Origin: Rhodopirellula sp. SM50
GTDB lineage: Bacteria > Planctomycetota > Planctomycetia > Pirellulales > Pirellulaceae
NCBI RefSeq assembly: GCF_002289565.1
Contig: NZ_NTFY01000098.1
Span: forward strand, 1-44,016
Direction of reading: 5' to 3'
DNA: 44,016 bases
The notes below the pieces were generated by a model that did not search any database, had not been told where the DNA came from, and saw nothing but the letters and a program-made list of their open reading frames with translations. Every line of letters starts with the position of its first letter. Position 1 is the stretch's first letter. This document shows, piece after piece, positions 35,947-44,010 of the stretch. The position numbers and the translations under genes are program-made.

Positions 35947-37413
35947 ATGAAGTTTCTCCATCCACTGGCCATTGTCGCGCTGCTTTCGATGGCGACGAAT
36001 GCCTCGGCGCAATCGGCAAAAGAATCCGACTACTACACCATCACGACCTTCGAGACCCCGATCGGTGAAGTCATCGAGGCTTGCGGTTTCCAGCTGATGC
36101 CCGATGGTTCGATGGCGGTTTGCAGCCGACGCGGCGACATCTTTCGCATCGCCGACCCATTCGCCGATACGGTCGGCCCCGACCAGTTTTCGTTCTACGC
36201 CCGCGGGTTGCATGAACCGCTCAGCCTGGCCTGGCGGGAGGGCTGGTTGTACGCGACCCAGCGCTGTGAAGTCACTCGGATGCGAGATGAAAACGGCGAC
36301 GGCGCGGCAGACGTTTTTGAAACCGTCGCCGACGGCTGGGGCGTGTCCACCGATTATCACGAGTACGCCTTCGGATCCAAATTCGACAAAGACGGCAACA
36401 TGGCCGTCACGCTGTGCCTGACCGGATCGTTCAACAGCGACGTTCCCTTTCGCGGTTGGGCGATGAAGATTACGCCCGACGGCAAAACGTTGCCGATGAC
36501 CAGCGGCGTGCGTTCACCGGCCGGCATCGCCGCCGACGCCCAGGGGCGCTGGTACTACACCGACAACCAGGGTCCGTGGAACGGAACCTGTGCGCTGAAA
36601 CCGCTGCGGCAAGGAAAATTCGTCGGCCACCCCGGTGGATTCAAGTGGTACGCCGATGCCGAATCGACGATGGGGCCGAAGCCGGTCGAGCCGGAAAGCG
36701 GTTCGCGACTGCATATCGAAGCCGATCGGATCGCCGAATTGGACATGCCGACGGTTCTGTTTCCGTACAACAAGATGGGAAAAAGCGCCTCGGGCATCGC
36801 CTGCGACACCACCGGCGGCAAATTCGGTCCGTTTCAAAACCAGCTGTTCGTCGCCGACCAATCGGCCAGCACCATCATGCGGGTGTTCTTGGAAGAGGTC
36901 GACGGACACGTGCAAGGCGTTTGTTTTCCGTTTCGTTCCGGGTTCGCGTCGGGGAACGTGGGAGTCGAAATGACGCCCAATGGTTCACTGTTCGTGGGCG
37001 GTACCAACCGCGGTTGGGGATCGGTCGGCACGCGCCCGTTTGCCATCGAACGGTTGGACTGGACGGGAAAGACGCCTTTTGAAATCCTCGCCATCCGCCT
37101 GCAACCCGATGGCTTTGAACTCGAATTCACCGAGCCGGTCGACCCCGATTCGGTGACCGACCCGGCGACCTATCAACTGCAAACCTACACGTACGAGTAT
37201 CGTTCGCAGTACGGCAGTCCCGAGGTCGACCACACGCAACCGACGATTCGATCGGCAACCGTTTCGGAAGACCGCATGACGGTGCGACTGGTCATCGACG
37301 GGCTGCAACGGGGACATGTCCACGAGTTCCTGTGCGACAAGATCAAGAACGCCGAGGGACAATCCTTGCTGCATCCCCAGGCGTATTACACCGCCAGCTA
37401 TTTGGTGAAGTAG
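35947..37413 (+). CDS. Secreted beta-propeller, sugar-dehydrogenase-like
   Basis: About 488 residues from the ATG at 35947 (MKFLHPLAIVALLSMATNAS). A signal peptide ends in SAQS. The body repeats propeller-type motifs: FQLMPDGSMAVCSRRGDIF, LSLAWREGWLYATQRCEVTR, RDENGDGAADVFETV, GVRSPAGIAADAQGRWYYTD and VGVEMTPNGSLFVGGTNRGW. These are typical of the L-sorbosone/PQQ sugar dehydrogenase-like group. A C-terminal stretch after about 395 (QPDGFELEFTEPVDPDSVTD) looks like a beta-sandwich. It has no heme motif of its own, so the heme-bearing upstream partner could supply electron transfer; that is inference. Confidence 0.8.
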   Translation: MKFLHPLAIVALLSMATNASAQSAKESDYYTITTFETPIGEVIEACGFQLMPDGSMAVCSRRGDIFRIADPFADTVGPDQFSFYARGLHEPLSLAWREGWLYATQRCEVTRMRDENGDGAADVFETVADGWGVSTDYHEYAFGSKFDKDGNMAVTLCLTGSFNSDVPFRGWAMKITPDGKTLPMTSGVRSPAGIAADAQGRWYYTDNQGPWNGTCALKPLRQGKFVGHPGGFKWYADAESTMGPKPVEPESGSRLHIEADRIAELDMPTVLFPYNKMGKSASGIACDTTGGKFGPFQNQLFVADQSASTIMRVFLEEVDGHVQGVCFPFRSGFASGNVGVEMTPNGSLFVGGTNRGWGSVGTRPFAIERLDWTGKTPFEILAIRLQPDGFELEFTEPVDPDSVTDPATYQLQTYTYEYRSQYGSPEVDHTQPTIRSATVSEDRMTVRLVIDGLQRGHVHEFLCDKIKNAEGQSLLHPQAYYTASYLVK

Positions 37414-37452
37414 CCGACGATCGATCGCATCGTCAAACCGAGGAGTCGGCGA

Positions 37453-38157
37453 CTACGTCATCATCAACAATAGTGCATACCCCACTGCTCCGACTGCGAA
37501 AGATCCGAAGCGACTTTCACGTTCTTCCGGCAGTTCTTCTTTGAAGCTATTGAGCAAGATGCCGCCAGCGAGAAACGCGATCACCGTTGCGGTGATCACT
37601 TCGTGGATCTCTGTGGACAGACCAACTGCCCACCCACAAAGGATGGCTGCGGCGAGGATCCAACGCCCCCGCCGATGATACGTTTTTCGATGGTGCTGAC
37701 GCAGTGCGTGGTCATTGACCAAGAAATGGAGCCCGATGCCAATCACGAATAGTGTGAGTGAAGTGACATCGCGGTATTCCTTGACCAGAAGGTAACCGAG
37801 TAATCCGTTGTAGATCGCATACGTACCGATATGCACCCAGAATACTCCATTGCTCTCAGAGTCAGCCTTCGCACCCAAGGCTGCCTTTTCCAGTCCGTAG
37901 AACAACAGCAATCCGAGCAGCACGAAAAACCAAATCACGTGACCGGCGATCAAGGCAAACGGTGTGTCGGAAACAAAATGATGCAATACATCGTGATACT
38001 CGTTTAGCTCCGGCAACAAGTGTAGCAACGCGTAGGCAACCGCGACGCCGCCGGCAATGGACAGCCAACGGGAACGCGGGATGACATTCAAAAAGCGTAA
38101 CTTGCTTCCGAATAAATGGACGGCCGCCAGGAACAAGGCTCCGGTCAGTGATGCCAT
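37453..38157 (-). CDS. ZIP-like polytopic membrane protein
   Basis: About 234 residues from the ATG at 38157 (MASLTGALFLAAVHLFG). About seven or eight hydrophobic helices are visible. GGVAVAYALLHLLPELNEYH and the last pair, VIAFLAGGILLNSFKEELPE and SFAVGAVGYALLLM, resemble ZIP metal-ion transporters, although the classical HxxxE metal site is only partly matched. It lies on the same strand downstream of the TauE/SafE gene, separated by 187 bases that contain a possible 53-codon reading frame. A metal-transport or membrane-sensor role is possible, with moderate confidence at best. Confidence 0.62.
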   Translation of the reverse strand: MASLTGALFLAAVHLFGSKLRFLNVIPRSRWLSIAGGVAVAYALLHLLPELNEYHDVLHHFVSDTPFALIAGHVIWFFVLLGLLLFYGLEKAALGAKADSESNGVFWVHIGTYAIYNGLLGYLLVKEYRDVTSLTLFVIGIGLHFLVNDHALRQHHRKTYHRRGRWILAAAILCGWAVGLSTEIHEVITATVIAFLAGGILLNSFKEELPEERESRFGSFAVGAVGYALLLMMT

Positions 38158-38306
38158 GAACCCACCCCTGTTCCCGATCCGGTGACCTGATGCGGTCTTT
38201 TCCGTCTGGCGGAAACCTGCTGAGGACGACCACGACCGATCATCAAAGCGGCCACCACGCCGACCCGATCGGGCGACCAGCATTTCGCAGTTAACACGCG
38301 TTTCAT
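38145..38306 (-). CDS. Possible small coupled reading frame
   Basis: 53 codons starting MKRVLTAKCWSPDRVGV. GGAGGG lies about 7 bases upstream of its ATG, and its end overlaps the start of the ZIP-like gene by 13 bases, which would allow translational coupling. The peptide is basic, without a domain that I recognise. It may be a real small protein, a leader or a chance frame. Confidence 0.3.
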   Translation of the reverse strand: MKRVLTAKCWSPDRVGVVAALMIGRGRPQQVSARRKRPHQVTGSGTGVGSWHH

Positions 38307-38344
38307 ACGACGACCCTCCATCATTGATGAATGGATGGTGTGGT

Positions 38345-39160
38345 TTACAAATAGGTGTTGGAGTGTCTGGCAAAGGCTTCGTGAGAACGTGCGGCTTGGG
38401 TTGCGGTCCGAACACCTGCCGCGGCCAAACCGCCGATCACCACCGCCAGAATCACCACAAACCATCCGAACGCCTTTGTCAGCGTCTCACTGGGCACTTT
38501 TTGCACCACCCACAACCCGGCGAACATCCCCACGGCCGACAAACCAACGAAGGCAAGCGTCAGCCCCCAATCCAACGAGACTTGCTGCAATTGTCCGACC
38601 AGCCCGCCGACAGAATTGACCGCGATGATGGCCAGCGAGGCGCCGACCGCATTCTTGGTGCTGATTCCGGCCAGAAGGACCAGTGCAGGAACAATCAAGA
38701 ACCCGCCACCGACTCCAAGAAAACCTGTCAACACGCCGACGCCGGCACCGATGAGCAGGCACGGCCATAGACGGCATCGCCCTGATTGATCACGCTCGGT
38801 ATCGCGGCGGATCATGGCGATCCCGGTGACCAGCATGAGTGCTGCGAAGATCCCCAGAAGCACACGTTGCGACACCAGCGACGTCAAATATGATCCGGCA
38901 TAAGCCCCAATGACTCCGGTACCTGCGAACAGCAGGGTTGCTTTCAAGTGAAAGTTTCCTTGACGCCAATGCAAACCCGCTCCCAGAAGACTCGTCGTGC
39001 CGACCACGACCATCGACATCGCGACTGCCTGCTGGGCTGGAATTCCAGCCACGTAGACAAACACCGGCAGCGTCAGGATGGATCCTCCGCCTCCCAACGC
39101 ACCGAGCGTCAACCCGATTAGCAGCGCGAGTGTCAAAGAAATGATCGTGCCGGTGGTCAT
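38345..39160 (-). CDS. TauE/SafE-family sulfite/anion exporter
   Basis: A protein of 271 residues with about eight membrane helices. Two internal repeats open with similar glycine-rich loops: LTLGALGGGGSILTLPVFVY near residue 18 and GVGVLTGFLGVGGGFLIVPA near 135. That pattern defines the TauE/SafE (DUF81) family. Members export sulfite, sulfoacetate or other organic anions. The gene follows the BLH gene after 35 bp, so the two are likely one transcript, as in BigR-type hydrogen sulfide detoxification operons of other bacteria. The substrate is inferred, not shown. Confidence 0.9.
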   Translation of the reverse strand: MTTGTIISLTLALLIGLTLGALGGGGSILTLPVFVYVAGIPAQQAVAMSMVVVGTTSLLGAGLHWRQGNFHLKATLLFAGTGVIGAYAGSYLTSLVSQRVLLGIFAALMLVTGIAMIRRDTERDQSGRCRLWPCLLIGAGVGVLTGFLGVGGGFLIVPALVLLAGISTKNAVGASLAIIAVNSVGGLVGQLQQVSLDWGLTLAFVGLSAVGMFAGLWVVQKVPSETLTKAFGWFVVILAVVIGGLAAAGVRTATQAARSHEAFARHSNTYL

Positions 39161-39195
39161 CGCAGTTCACTTCCCCGTGTGGGTCGAATGACTCT

Positions 39196-39651
39196 CTACT
39201 TGGACACGGCGTGCGAGTCGACGTACTGTCGGACAAACTGTTCAAGCTGCGGCTGATCGCATTCAAACCCCATCTCCTTGGCTTGCTGAAGCGTCTCGTC
39301 GCCGCTCATGCCTTGCTCGACCGCAACGTGCATCATCACCACGGCTCCGGCACGCTTTCCACTCTTACAGTGGGCGAACACCGGCTTAGGAAGCTCCGCA
39401 TATTTCTCGCGGAACCGATCGACCAAATCCGGGCCCATCGACTGCATGGAAACGGGGATGTTGAGATATTCCATCCCTGCGGACTCGACGACGTTGGCTT
39501 CGTCATCCGGCGATAACGGTTGATCCTCCTCACCGTCGGTGCGGAAGTTTACGACCGATTGAAACCCATCGTCTTGCAGTTGCTGAATTTCGGCTTCCGC
39601 CGGTTGGGGACCCACCGTTACTTCATCATTGATCTTCATGCGCTCTGCCAT
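39196..39651 (-). CDS. BLH/DUF442 phosphatase-like protein
   Basis: About 151 residues from the ATG at 39651, chosen because AGGAG sits 7 bases upstream; the longer open frame from 39924 lacks that. The family signature is clear: VGPQPAEAEIQQLQDDGFQ, VNFRTDGEEDQP and a catalytic loop AHCKSGKRAG (C95 to R100, CX4R). DUF442 or beta-lactamase-hydrolase-like proteins are dual-specificity-phosphatase-fold proteins, often next to sulfur dioxygenases and TauE/SafE transporters in sulfide-responsive clusters. Here it is the first gene of a BLH-TauE/SafE pair. No persulfide dioxygenase or ArsR-type repressor is visible in the window. Confidence 0.9.
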   Translation of the reverse strand: MAERMKINDEVTVGPQPAEAEIQQLQDDGFQSVVNFRTDGEEDQPLSPDDEANVVESAGMEYLNIPVSMQSMGPDLVDRFREKYAELPKPVFAHCKSGKRAGAVVMMHVAVEQGMSGDETLQQAKEMGFECDQPQLEQFVRQYVDSHAVSK

Positions 39652-39892
39652 TTGTTTCTCCTGCTTGTTACTTGTTGGCAATCCGTGCGTTGCACTGTTG
39701 CTTGTGAAGTCCGGAGCAGCGAGCAATTCTTGTACCGACCTGATATTTGCATAGCAAAGCAGGTGAAGTGGTTCCTGCATTGGCGGATCTCCGATCAGAT
39801 CGGTCCACGAGTAACCATGCTGGGTGTGAAAGTTCGCCTTGGTTAGCAACGATCCCACCGCAAGAGATCCGACACTTCGAATCCGCTCGTTG
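39652..39892. promoter_or_regulatory. Leader region of the BLH-TauE/SafE cluster
   Basis: 241 bases upstream of the BLH gene. GGTTAGCAACG (about 39840-39850) and CGTTGCTAAC (39889-39898) form a spaced inverted repeat at the sigma-gene end, which could serve as a terminator for the sigma gene or as a protein site. AGGAG near 39659-39663 (minus strand) is the BLH ribosome binding site. The frame is open throughout on the minus strand, but there is no supported start. Confidence 0.4.
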
Positions 39893-40615
39893 CTAACTGC
39901 CTTTCTCGATCGACTCGATCGCAAGTTTCAATTGGCGTCGTGCGCGGCTGAGGCGACTGCGGACGGTCCCGATCGAGATTTCCAGGATCTCGGCAATCTC
40001 TTCGTAGGCAAACTCATCCATCTCGCGGAGCACCAAGATTTTTCGATGCTCTTCGGTCAAGGTGTCGATCGCGCGGCGGACCAGGGTCACGCGTTCGTCA
40101 CGCAACATCGCCTCGTCGACGCCGTCGTCGTCGCCGCCCATTTCCATCCCGCTTTCTTCACGAAGCTGATCGAGCGAGACGCGGGCTTTCTTTTTACGCC
40201 GCAACGTCAACGCACTGTTGAACGCGATCCGATAGACCCACGTGAAGAACTGGCTGTTGCGTTGGAACGTGTCCAGTTTGACGAACGCGCGAATGAACGC
40301 CTCTTGCGACGCCTCTTCGGCCTCTTCGGGCGAACCGGTCACCTGCAACATCGAAGCGAACAAGCGGTCTTGGTTCTGCCGCACCAATTCGGCAAACGCC
40401 GAACGGTCACCTGCGAGTGCCCGATCGATCAGTTCGGACTCTTGAAATGCTCGCTGAACGCCCAATCGGCCGATTCCACTTTTCGTTGCTGCTAAACCCA
40501 GGATCGTGGGGTCGCTGACGACAAACGACCCTGACGAATTGTAAACGCCCGGACCGTGCCTGTGATCCGCCCCCCCGGCGGGAATTGCTTTTCCGCGCGC
40601 CCCGCCGCCAATCAC
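39893..40615 (-). CDS. ECF RNA polymerase sigma factor
   Basis: Up to 240 residues from a GTG at 40615. A TTG at 40465 would give about 190 residues, the usual ECF length, and the conserved part begins there, so the start is uncertain. Region 2 is ESELIDRALAGDRSAFAELV, then EEASQEAFIRAFVKLDTF and FTWVYRIAFNSALTLRRKKK. Region 4 is LTEEHRKILVLREMDEFAYE followed by IAEILEISIGTVRSRLSRAR. No anti-sigma gene follows. The BLH-TauE/SafE pair lies 241 bases downstream and the redoxin gene 78 bases upstream on the same strand. Confidence 0.9.
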   Translation of the reverse strand: MIGGGARGKAIPAGGADHRHGPGVYNSSGSFVVSDPTILGLAATKSGIGRLGVQRAFQESELIDRALAGDRSAFAELVRQNQDRLFASMLQVTGSPEEAEEASQEAFIRAFVKLDTFQRNSQFFTWVYRIAFNSALTLRRKKKARVSLDQLREESGMEMGGDDDGVDEAMLRDERVTLVRRAIDTLTEEHRKILVLREMDEFAYEEIAEILEISIGTVRSRLSRARRQLKLAIESIEKGS

Positions 40616-40693
40616 GCTGCGAGATGCCCGATCGACCAGCGAAGATTGTCATTTCACCAAAATCGGTCAATCGTCACGAACAAGCCAATAGGA

Positions 40694-42670
40694 TCACTTC
40701 GTTTCGGCTTCTTGACGGGTCAGAACTCCATCGCCATCGGCATCCAACTCCTCAAAGACCTTGTGCAGGTTTCGCGGCGTCTGTGCCTTGGTCAACTTTC
40801 CATCCTTGTCGCGGTCGATCCGATCAAACGTCGCCAAACGAACGGCTCGCTGGACCGCCGCACGTCGAAGCTCGGCCTGCGTGGGGCCCGAAGCGTCGCC
40901 GTCGCGTGGGACGGACAGATGATAATAGCCGATCATCATCTCGTCCCACGTCTGATCCCCCCAAGTCACCGTCTGCGTCGGGTCGGGATTGTTCAAGTTG
41001 TCTTCGCTGTTATCAAACGTCGCGTGGCACAGCATGCGGTCGCCTTCCTTCAGCGTCAGGGGCTGCTCGAGCACATAGGTGGTTTGCCAGTTGAAATCGT
41101 AATGCGGGATCGACAGCACACGCTCGCCGCTGGATTCAATCGTGTACTCAAACGATTTGCCACGGACATGCATGTGCGGACTCATGCTCAACAATTTCGC
41201 ACCGGCGGGAAACTTGGGACTTGAGGCGGCGACCGGGTGATCAGCCTTTCCCGGCGGAATCGCAAACCTCGATTGGACCGCACTGGTCGTCACGATTTCA
41301 TGGGTGACCGACGCGTCCTGCTTGATGCAGATCCCCAGTTCACTTTGATCGATCGCCACCGTTCCGATCGGCGTGTAGTGCACCTGAAAGATCAACTCGC
41401 TGCCGGCGGGAATGCGTTTGGCGTGACCGGCCGGCCAGGGTTCGACGCGGGCGCCGGGAACATAACCGACCAAAAATCCTCTCGCGCCATTCAGGCCACG
41501 GCGTTGTCCTTTGGGGACCGCAAACGCAAGGATGTGGTGAACGACGCTGCGGTTGCCAGGCTTCAATTCAGCCGCTTCGATCCAAACGTCACGATCCAGT
41601 TTCGGATCGGCGCGAAAGTACTGGTAACGCACGGCACCTTCGGCGGGCACCTCGAACGGCTGGGGGCTGACGTTGAAGACCAAGTCGGGCTCGCGTGGCA
41701 ACTGCCAACCGGCCACCTTCGCCGGCGGCACCGGCAGATCGCTCAAGTCCCCGGCCGGTGCACCGGCCTCGGCCCAATCATAGAGCAGCTGTTTTTCTTC
41801 GTCGCTCATCAGCCTGGCGTTGGCAAAGTGACCGTGGGCGGGGTCCGCGTGCCAGGGCGGCATGCGTTGATCGCGCACGACTTCGGCAATCATATCCGCC
41901 CAGCCGGCGACCTCTTCGTAGTCGGTCAACGCAAACGGAGCGATCTCGCCCTCGCGATGACACTCGACACAATGGCGATTCAGGATCGCCGCGACCTGAC
42001 CGCCGTAGGTCACCGATGCATCGCCGTGAACCGTCTTCTTTCGGCCGATGATGCAACCCACCGCCTCGGTTCTGGGGACGGAAACCGGCTGCCCGGCAAT
42101 CAACTCATCGAGCGCCGCACGGAGATCGTGGCGACGCGGTTCGTCACGGACATAGCCGATGCCATATTGATCATCGACACGGCCGCGATAGTGAAGCCGT
42201 CGCTTGGCATCAAACACAAACACTTCCGGCGTCCGTTCGGCGCCGAGCTGGTCGGCCAAACGCCCGCCGGCGTCTTTGACGATCGGAAACGTCAGGCTTT
42301 GTCGCTGGGCGAACGAACCGATGTCCAACAGGGAATCGTGTCGGTTGCTCATCACGCCGAGGATCCGAACACCTGCACCAGACAGCTCATCGTGCATCGA
42401 TTGCAAACGCACGGCGTAGAGCTTGGCCAACGGACATTCGGTGCCGAGAAACGCGACGACCAGGATGGAATCGGACTGAAAATCCTCCAGCTGCCACCGC
42501 CGGCCGCGATAGTCGTCCAGATCGATGCGAGTCAGTTGCGTGCCGAACGCCGAAGCGGCAACGGGCTCATCAGCCGCCGCCGGCGCGATGCACGATCCGA
42601 CCAACAGGCCGAAACACGAGGCGGCCGACACGATCAGGCTTACATTCGGTTGACGTCGCTGCATCTTCAT
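40694..42670 (-). CDS. Redoxin, heme-motif, copper-monooxygenase-like, EF-hand protein
   Basis: About 658 residues from the ATG at 42670; a second ATG is at 42664. A signal peptide (LIVSAASCFGLLVGSCIAPA) leads into a thioredoxin-like domain of about residues 45-195, with a single redox-type Cys (C79 in GTECPLAK). A CVECH heme motif (C234, C237, H238) follows. Residues about 330-590 resemble the two copper domains of ascorbate-dependent monooxygenases: VVHHILAF (H378-H379), FQVHYT (H431), SPHMHVRGK and HATFDNSEDN. The last 50 residues hold two EF-hand loops, DRDKDGKL and DADGDGVL. It is secreted or periplasmic. The reaction is unknown. Confidence 0.88.
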   Translation of the reverse strand: MKMQRRQPNVSLIVSAASCFGLLVGSCIAPAAADEPVAASAFGTQLTRIDLDDYRGRRWQLEDFQSDSILVVAFLGTECPLAKLYAVRLQSMHDELSGAGVRILGVMSNRHDSLLDIGSFAQRQSLTFPIVKDAGGRLADQLGAERTPEVFVFDAKRRLHYRGRVDDQYGIGYVRDEPRRHDLRAALDELIAGQPVSVPRTEAVGCIIGRKKTVHGDASVTYGGQVAAILNRHCVECHREGEIAPFALTDYEEVAGWADMIAEVVRDQRMPPWHADPAHGHFANARLMSDEEKQLLYDWAEAGAPAGDLSDLPVPPAKVAGWQLPREPDLVFNVSPQPFEVPAEGAVRYQYFRADPKLDRDVWIEAAELKPGNRSVVHHILAFAVPKGQRRGLNGARGFLVGYVPGARVEPWPAGHAKRIPAGSELIFQVHYTPIGTVAIDQSELGICIKQDASVTHEIVTTSAVQSRFAIPPGKADHPVAASSPKFPAGAKLLSMSPHMHVRGKSFEYTIESSGERVLSIPHYDFNWQTTYVLEQPLTLKEGDRMLCHATFDNSEDNLNNPDPTQTVTWGDQTWDEMMIGYYHLSVPRDGDASGPTQAELRRAAVQRAVRLATFDRIDRDKDGKLTKAQTPRNLHKVFEELDADGDGVLTRQEAETK

Positions 42671-42982
42671 TCTGAAATGGCGGTTCAAGGAGGTATAGGG
42701 GAAGTCGGTCGTGGTGGCGTGAGCCCAATGCCACCGACTTTGGCACTGAAGGAGGTAAAGGAGGTAGCGGAACGGCGCAAGCCGTCCGGTTTCAGCCTGA
42801 AAACACCGTGAAAGACCGGAGGGCTCGCGCCCTGCCGCTAACAAAAAACACCCCGATTGGTGTCTAAGTAAGTTGCATTGGGCGTGAGCCTCGCGGCAAA
42901 CGGCTGACAGCTCCCTGGTTAGAATACCGGTCAGGACACCGTTGGGTTTCATTCTTTTTGTCCGAAACCGCCAACTCGCATC
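42671..42982. other. Divergent intergenic region with repeats
   Basis: 312 bases between the redoxin (-) and fructosamine kinase (+) genes, without a gene. AAGGAGGTA occurs three times (about 42687, 42749 and 42757) but is not followed by a start codon with an open frame of note. The short form of the palindromic repeat lies at 42764-42842. GCCCAATGC (42723-42731) and GCATTGGGC (42875-42883) form an outer inverted pair around it. Confidence 0.65.
42764..42842. repeat. Palindromic repeat, short form
   Basis: The arms GTAGCGGAACGGCGCAAG (42764-42781) and CTCGCGCCCTGCCGCTAAC (42824-42842) match those of the longer element at 21024-21216. The inner GGTGAGCC unit is absent here. The segment with CCGGTTTCAGC and GACCGGAGG is shared with the longer copy. 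Confidence 0.78.
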
Positions 42983-43909
42983 ATGCTCGCAGAGTCGCTC
43001 TCCCAATTATTGGACGTGTCGTTGGAAGTGATCGATCAGCGGTCGCTCGGTGGCGGATGCATCAGCGAGGTGTCGGTCGTGACGATTCGCTGTGACGACG
43101 TGAAGTCTTGGCAAACATCCACCGAACACGGCCCGGTCGAACCGCCGACACGGCTTGTGATCAAACGCCATGCAGCGGACATGGTTTCGAATTTTCGCTG
43201 TGAATTCCGTGGATTGCAGGCATTAGCCCAGGCCGGCGTGATCCGCGTCCCGCAGGCACTGGCCGTCGATGTCGTCGGCGATCAAGCGTTTTTGGCAATG
43301 GAATTCATCCCCATCGATCCATCGGGATCGTCGCCGGAACGATTCTCCGATTTCGGGCGACAATTAGCCAACCTGCATCGAGCCACCGCGGGCAAACATT
43401 TTGGTTGGCCCGAAGACAACTATCTCGGCTCGGCAAAGCAGCCCAACGGGACGTGTGACTCGTGGGCGGAATTTTTCGCCACCCGGCGGATCGGTTTCCA
43501 GATCAAGTGGGCCACCGACCAGGGACTCGCCGATCCGCGTTTGAAATCCGACTGCGAACGGATCATCGCCCGGATGGACGACCTGTTGGCCGGGCGCGGC
43601 GACGCAACCTCGTTACTACACGGTGACCTGTGGAGCGGGAACTACCTGTTCGACGACGCGGGACAGCCGGTGTTGATCGACCCGGCCGTGTACCGCGGAT
43701 GCCGCGAGGCTGAGTGGGGCATGATCAAGTGGTTTGGCAACTGCCCTGGCGAATTCGAACAGGCGTACCAAGACGAGTGGCCGATGGCGGACGGCTGGCG
43801 ACGGCGGGTGGCGATCTACATGCTGTACCACCAGCTGAACCATCTAAATTTGTTCGGATCGTCTTATGCGAGTGCCTGCCGCCGGACGGCAGAGGAGGTT
43901 TTAAGGTAA
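42983..43909 (+). CDS. Fructosamine/ketosamine-3-kinase family protein
   Basis: A protein of 308 residues, close to the family norm of about 290. The N-terminal lobe has K61 in RLVIKRH as the likely ATP lysine. The family hallmark HFGWPEDNYLGSAKQPNG is present at about 139-156. The catalytic loop is LLHGDLWSGNYLF with D215, and the metal-binding Asp is D233 in LIDPAVYRG, followed by REAEWGM. These kinases phosphorylate sugar-amine adducts on proteins or small molecules, causing the adduct to break down (protein deglycation). No partner gene is adjacent. The stop is followed by short repeat-like sequence and then the dispersed repeat. Confidence 0.93.
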   Translation: MLAESLSQLLDVSLEVIDQRSLGGGCISEVSVVTIRCDDVKSWQTSTEHGPVEPPTRLVIKRHAADMVSNFRCEFRGLQALAQAGVIRVPQALAVDVVGDQAFLAMEFIPIDPSGSSPERFSDFGRQLANLHRATAGKHFGWPEDNYLGSAKQPNGTCDSWAEFFATRRIGFQIKWATDQGLADPRLKSDCERIIARMDDLLAGRGDATSLLHGDLWSGNYLFDDAGQPVLIDPAVYRGCREAEWGMIKWFGNCPGEFEQAYQDEWPMADGWRRRVAIYMLYHQLNHLNLFGSSYASACRRTAEEVLR

Positions 43910-43940
43910 GAAAATCTTCCTACCCCCAAAATCTTCCTAC

Positions 43941-44010
43941 TGCAGCGTCTATCGGTAGATGTCATGCGAGAGAGCCCTGGACCGTCTGGCAATCGGCTTC
44001 CCTCGATCGA
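43941..44010. repeat. Dispersed repeat, copy 2
   Basis: Same orientation and order of motifs as 18817-18883, with scattered substitutions and small length differences in the middle. It ends at CTTCCCTCGATCGA. The window ends just after it, so its outer boundary is not known. Confidence 0.8.
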
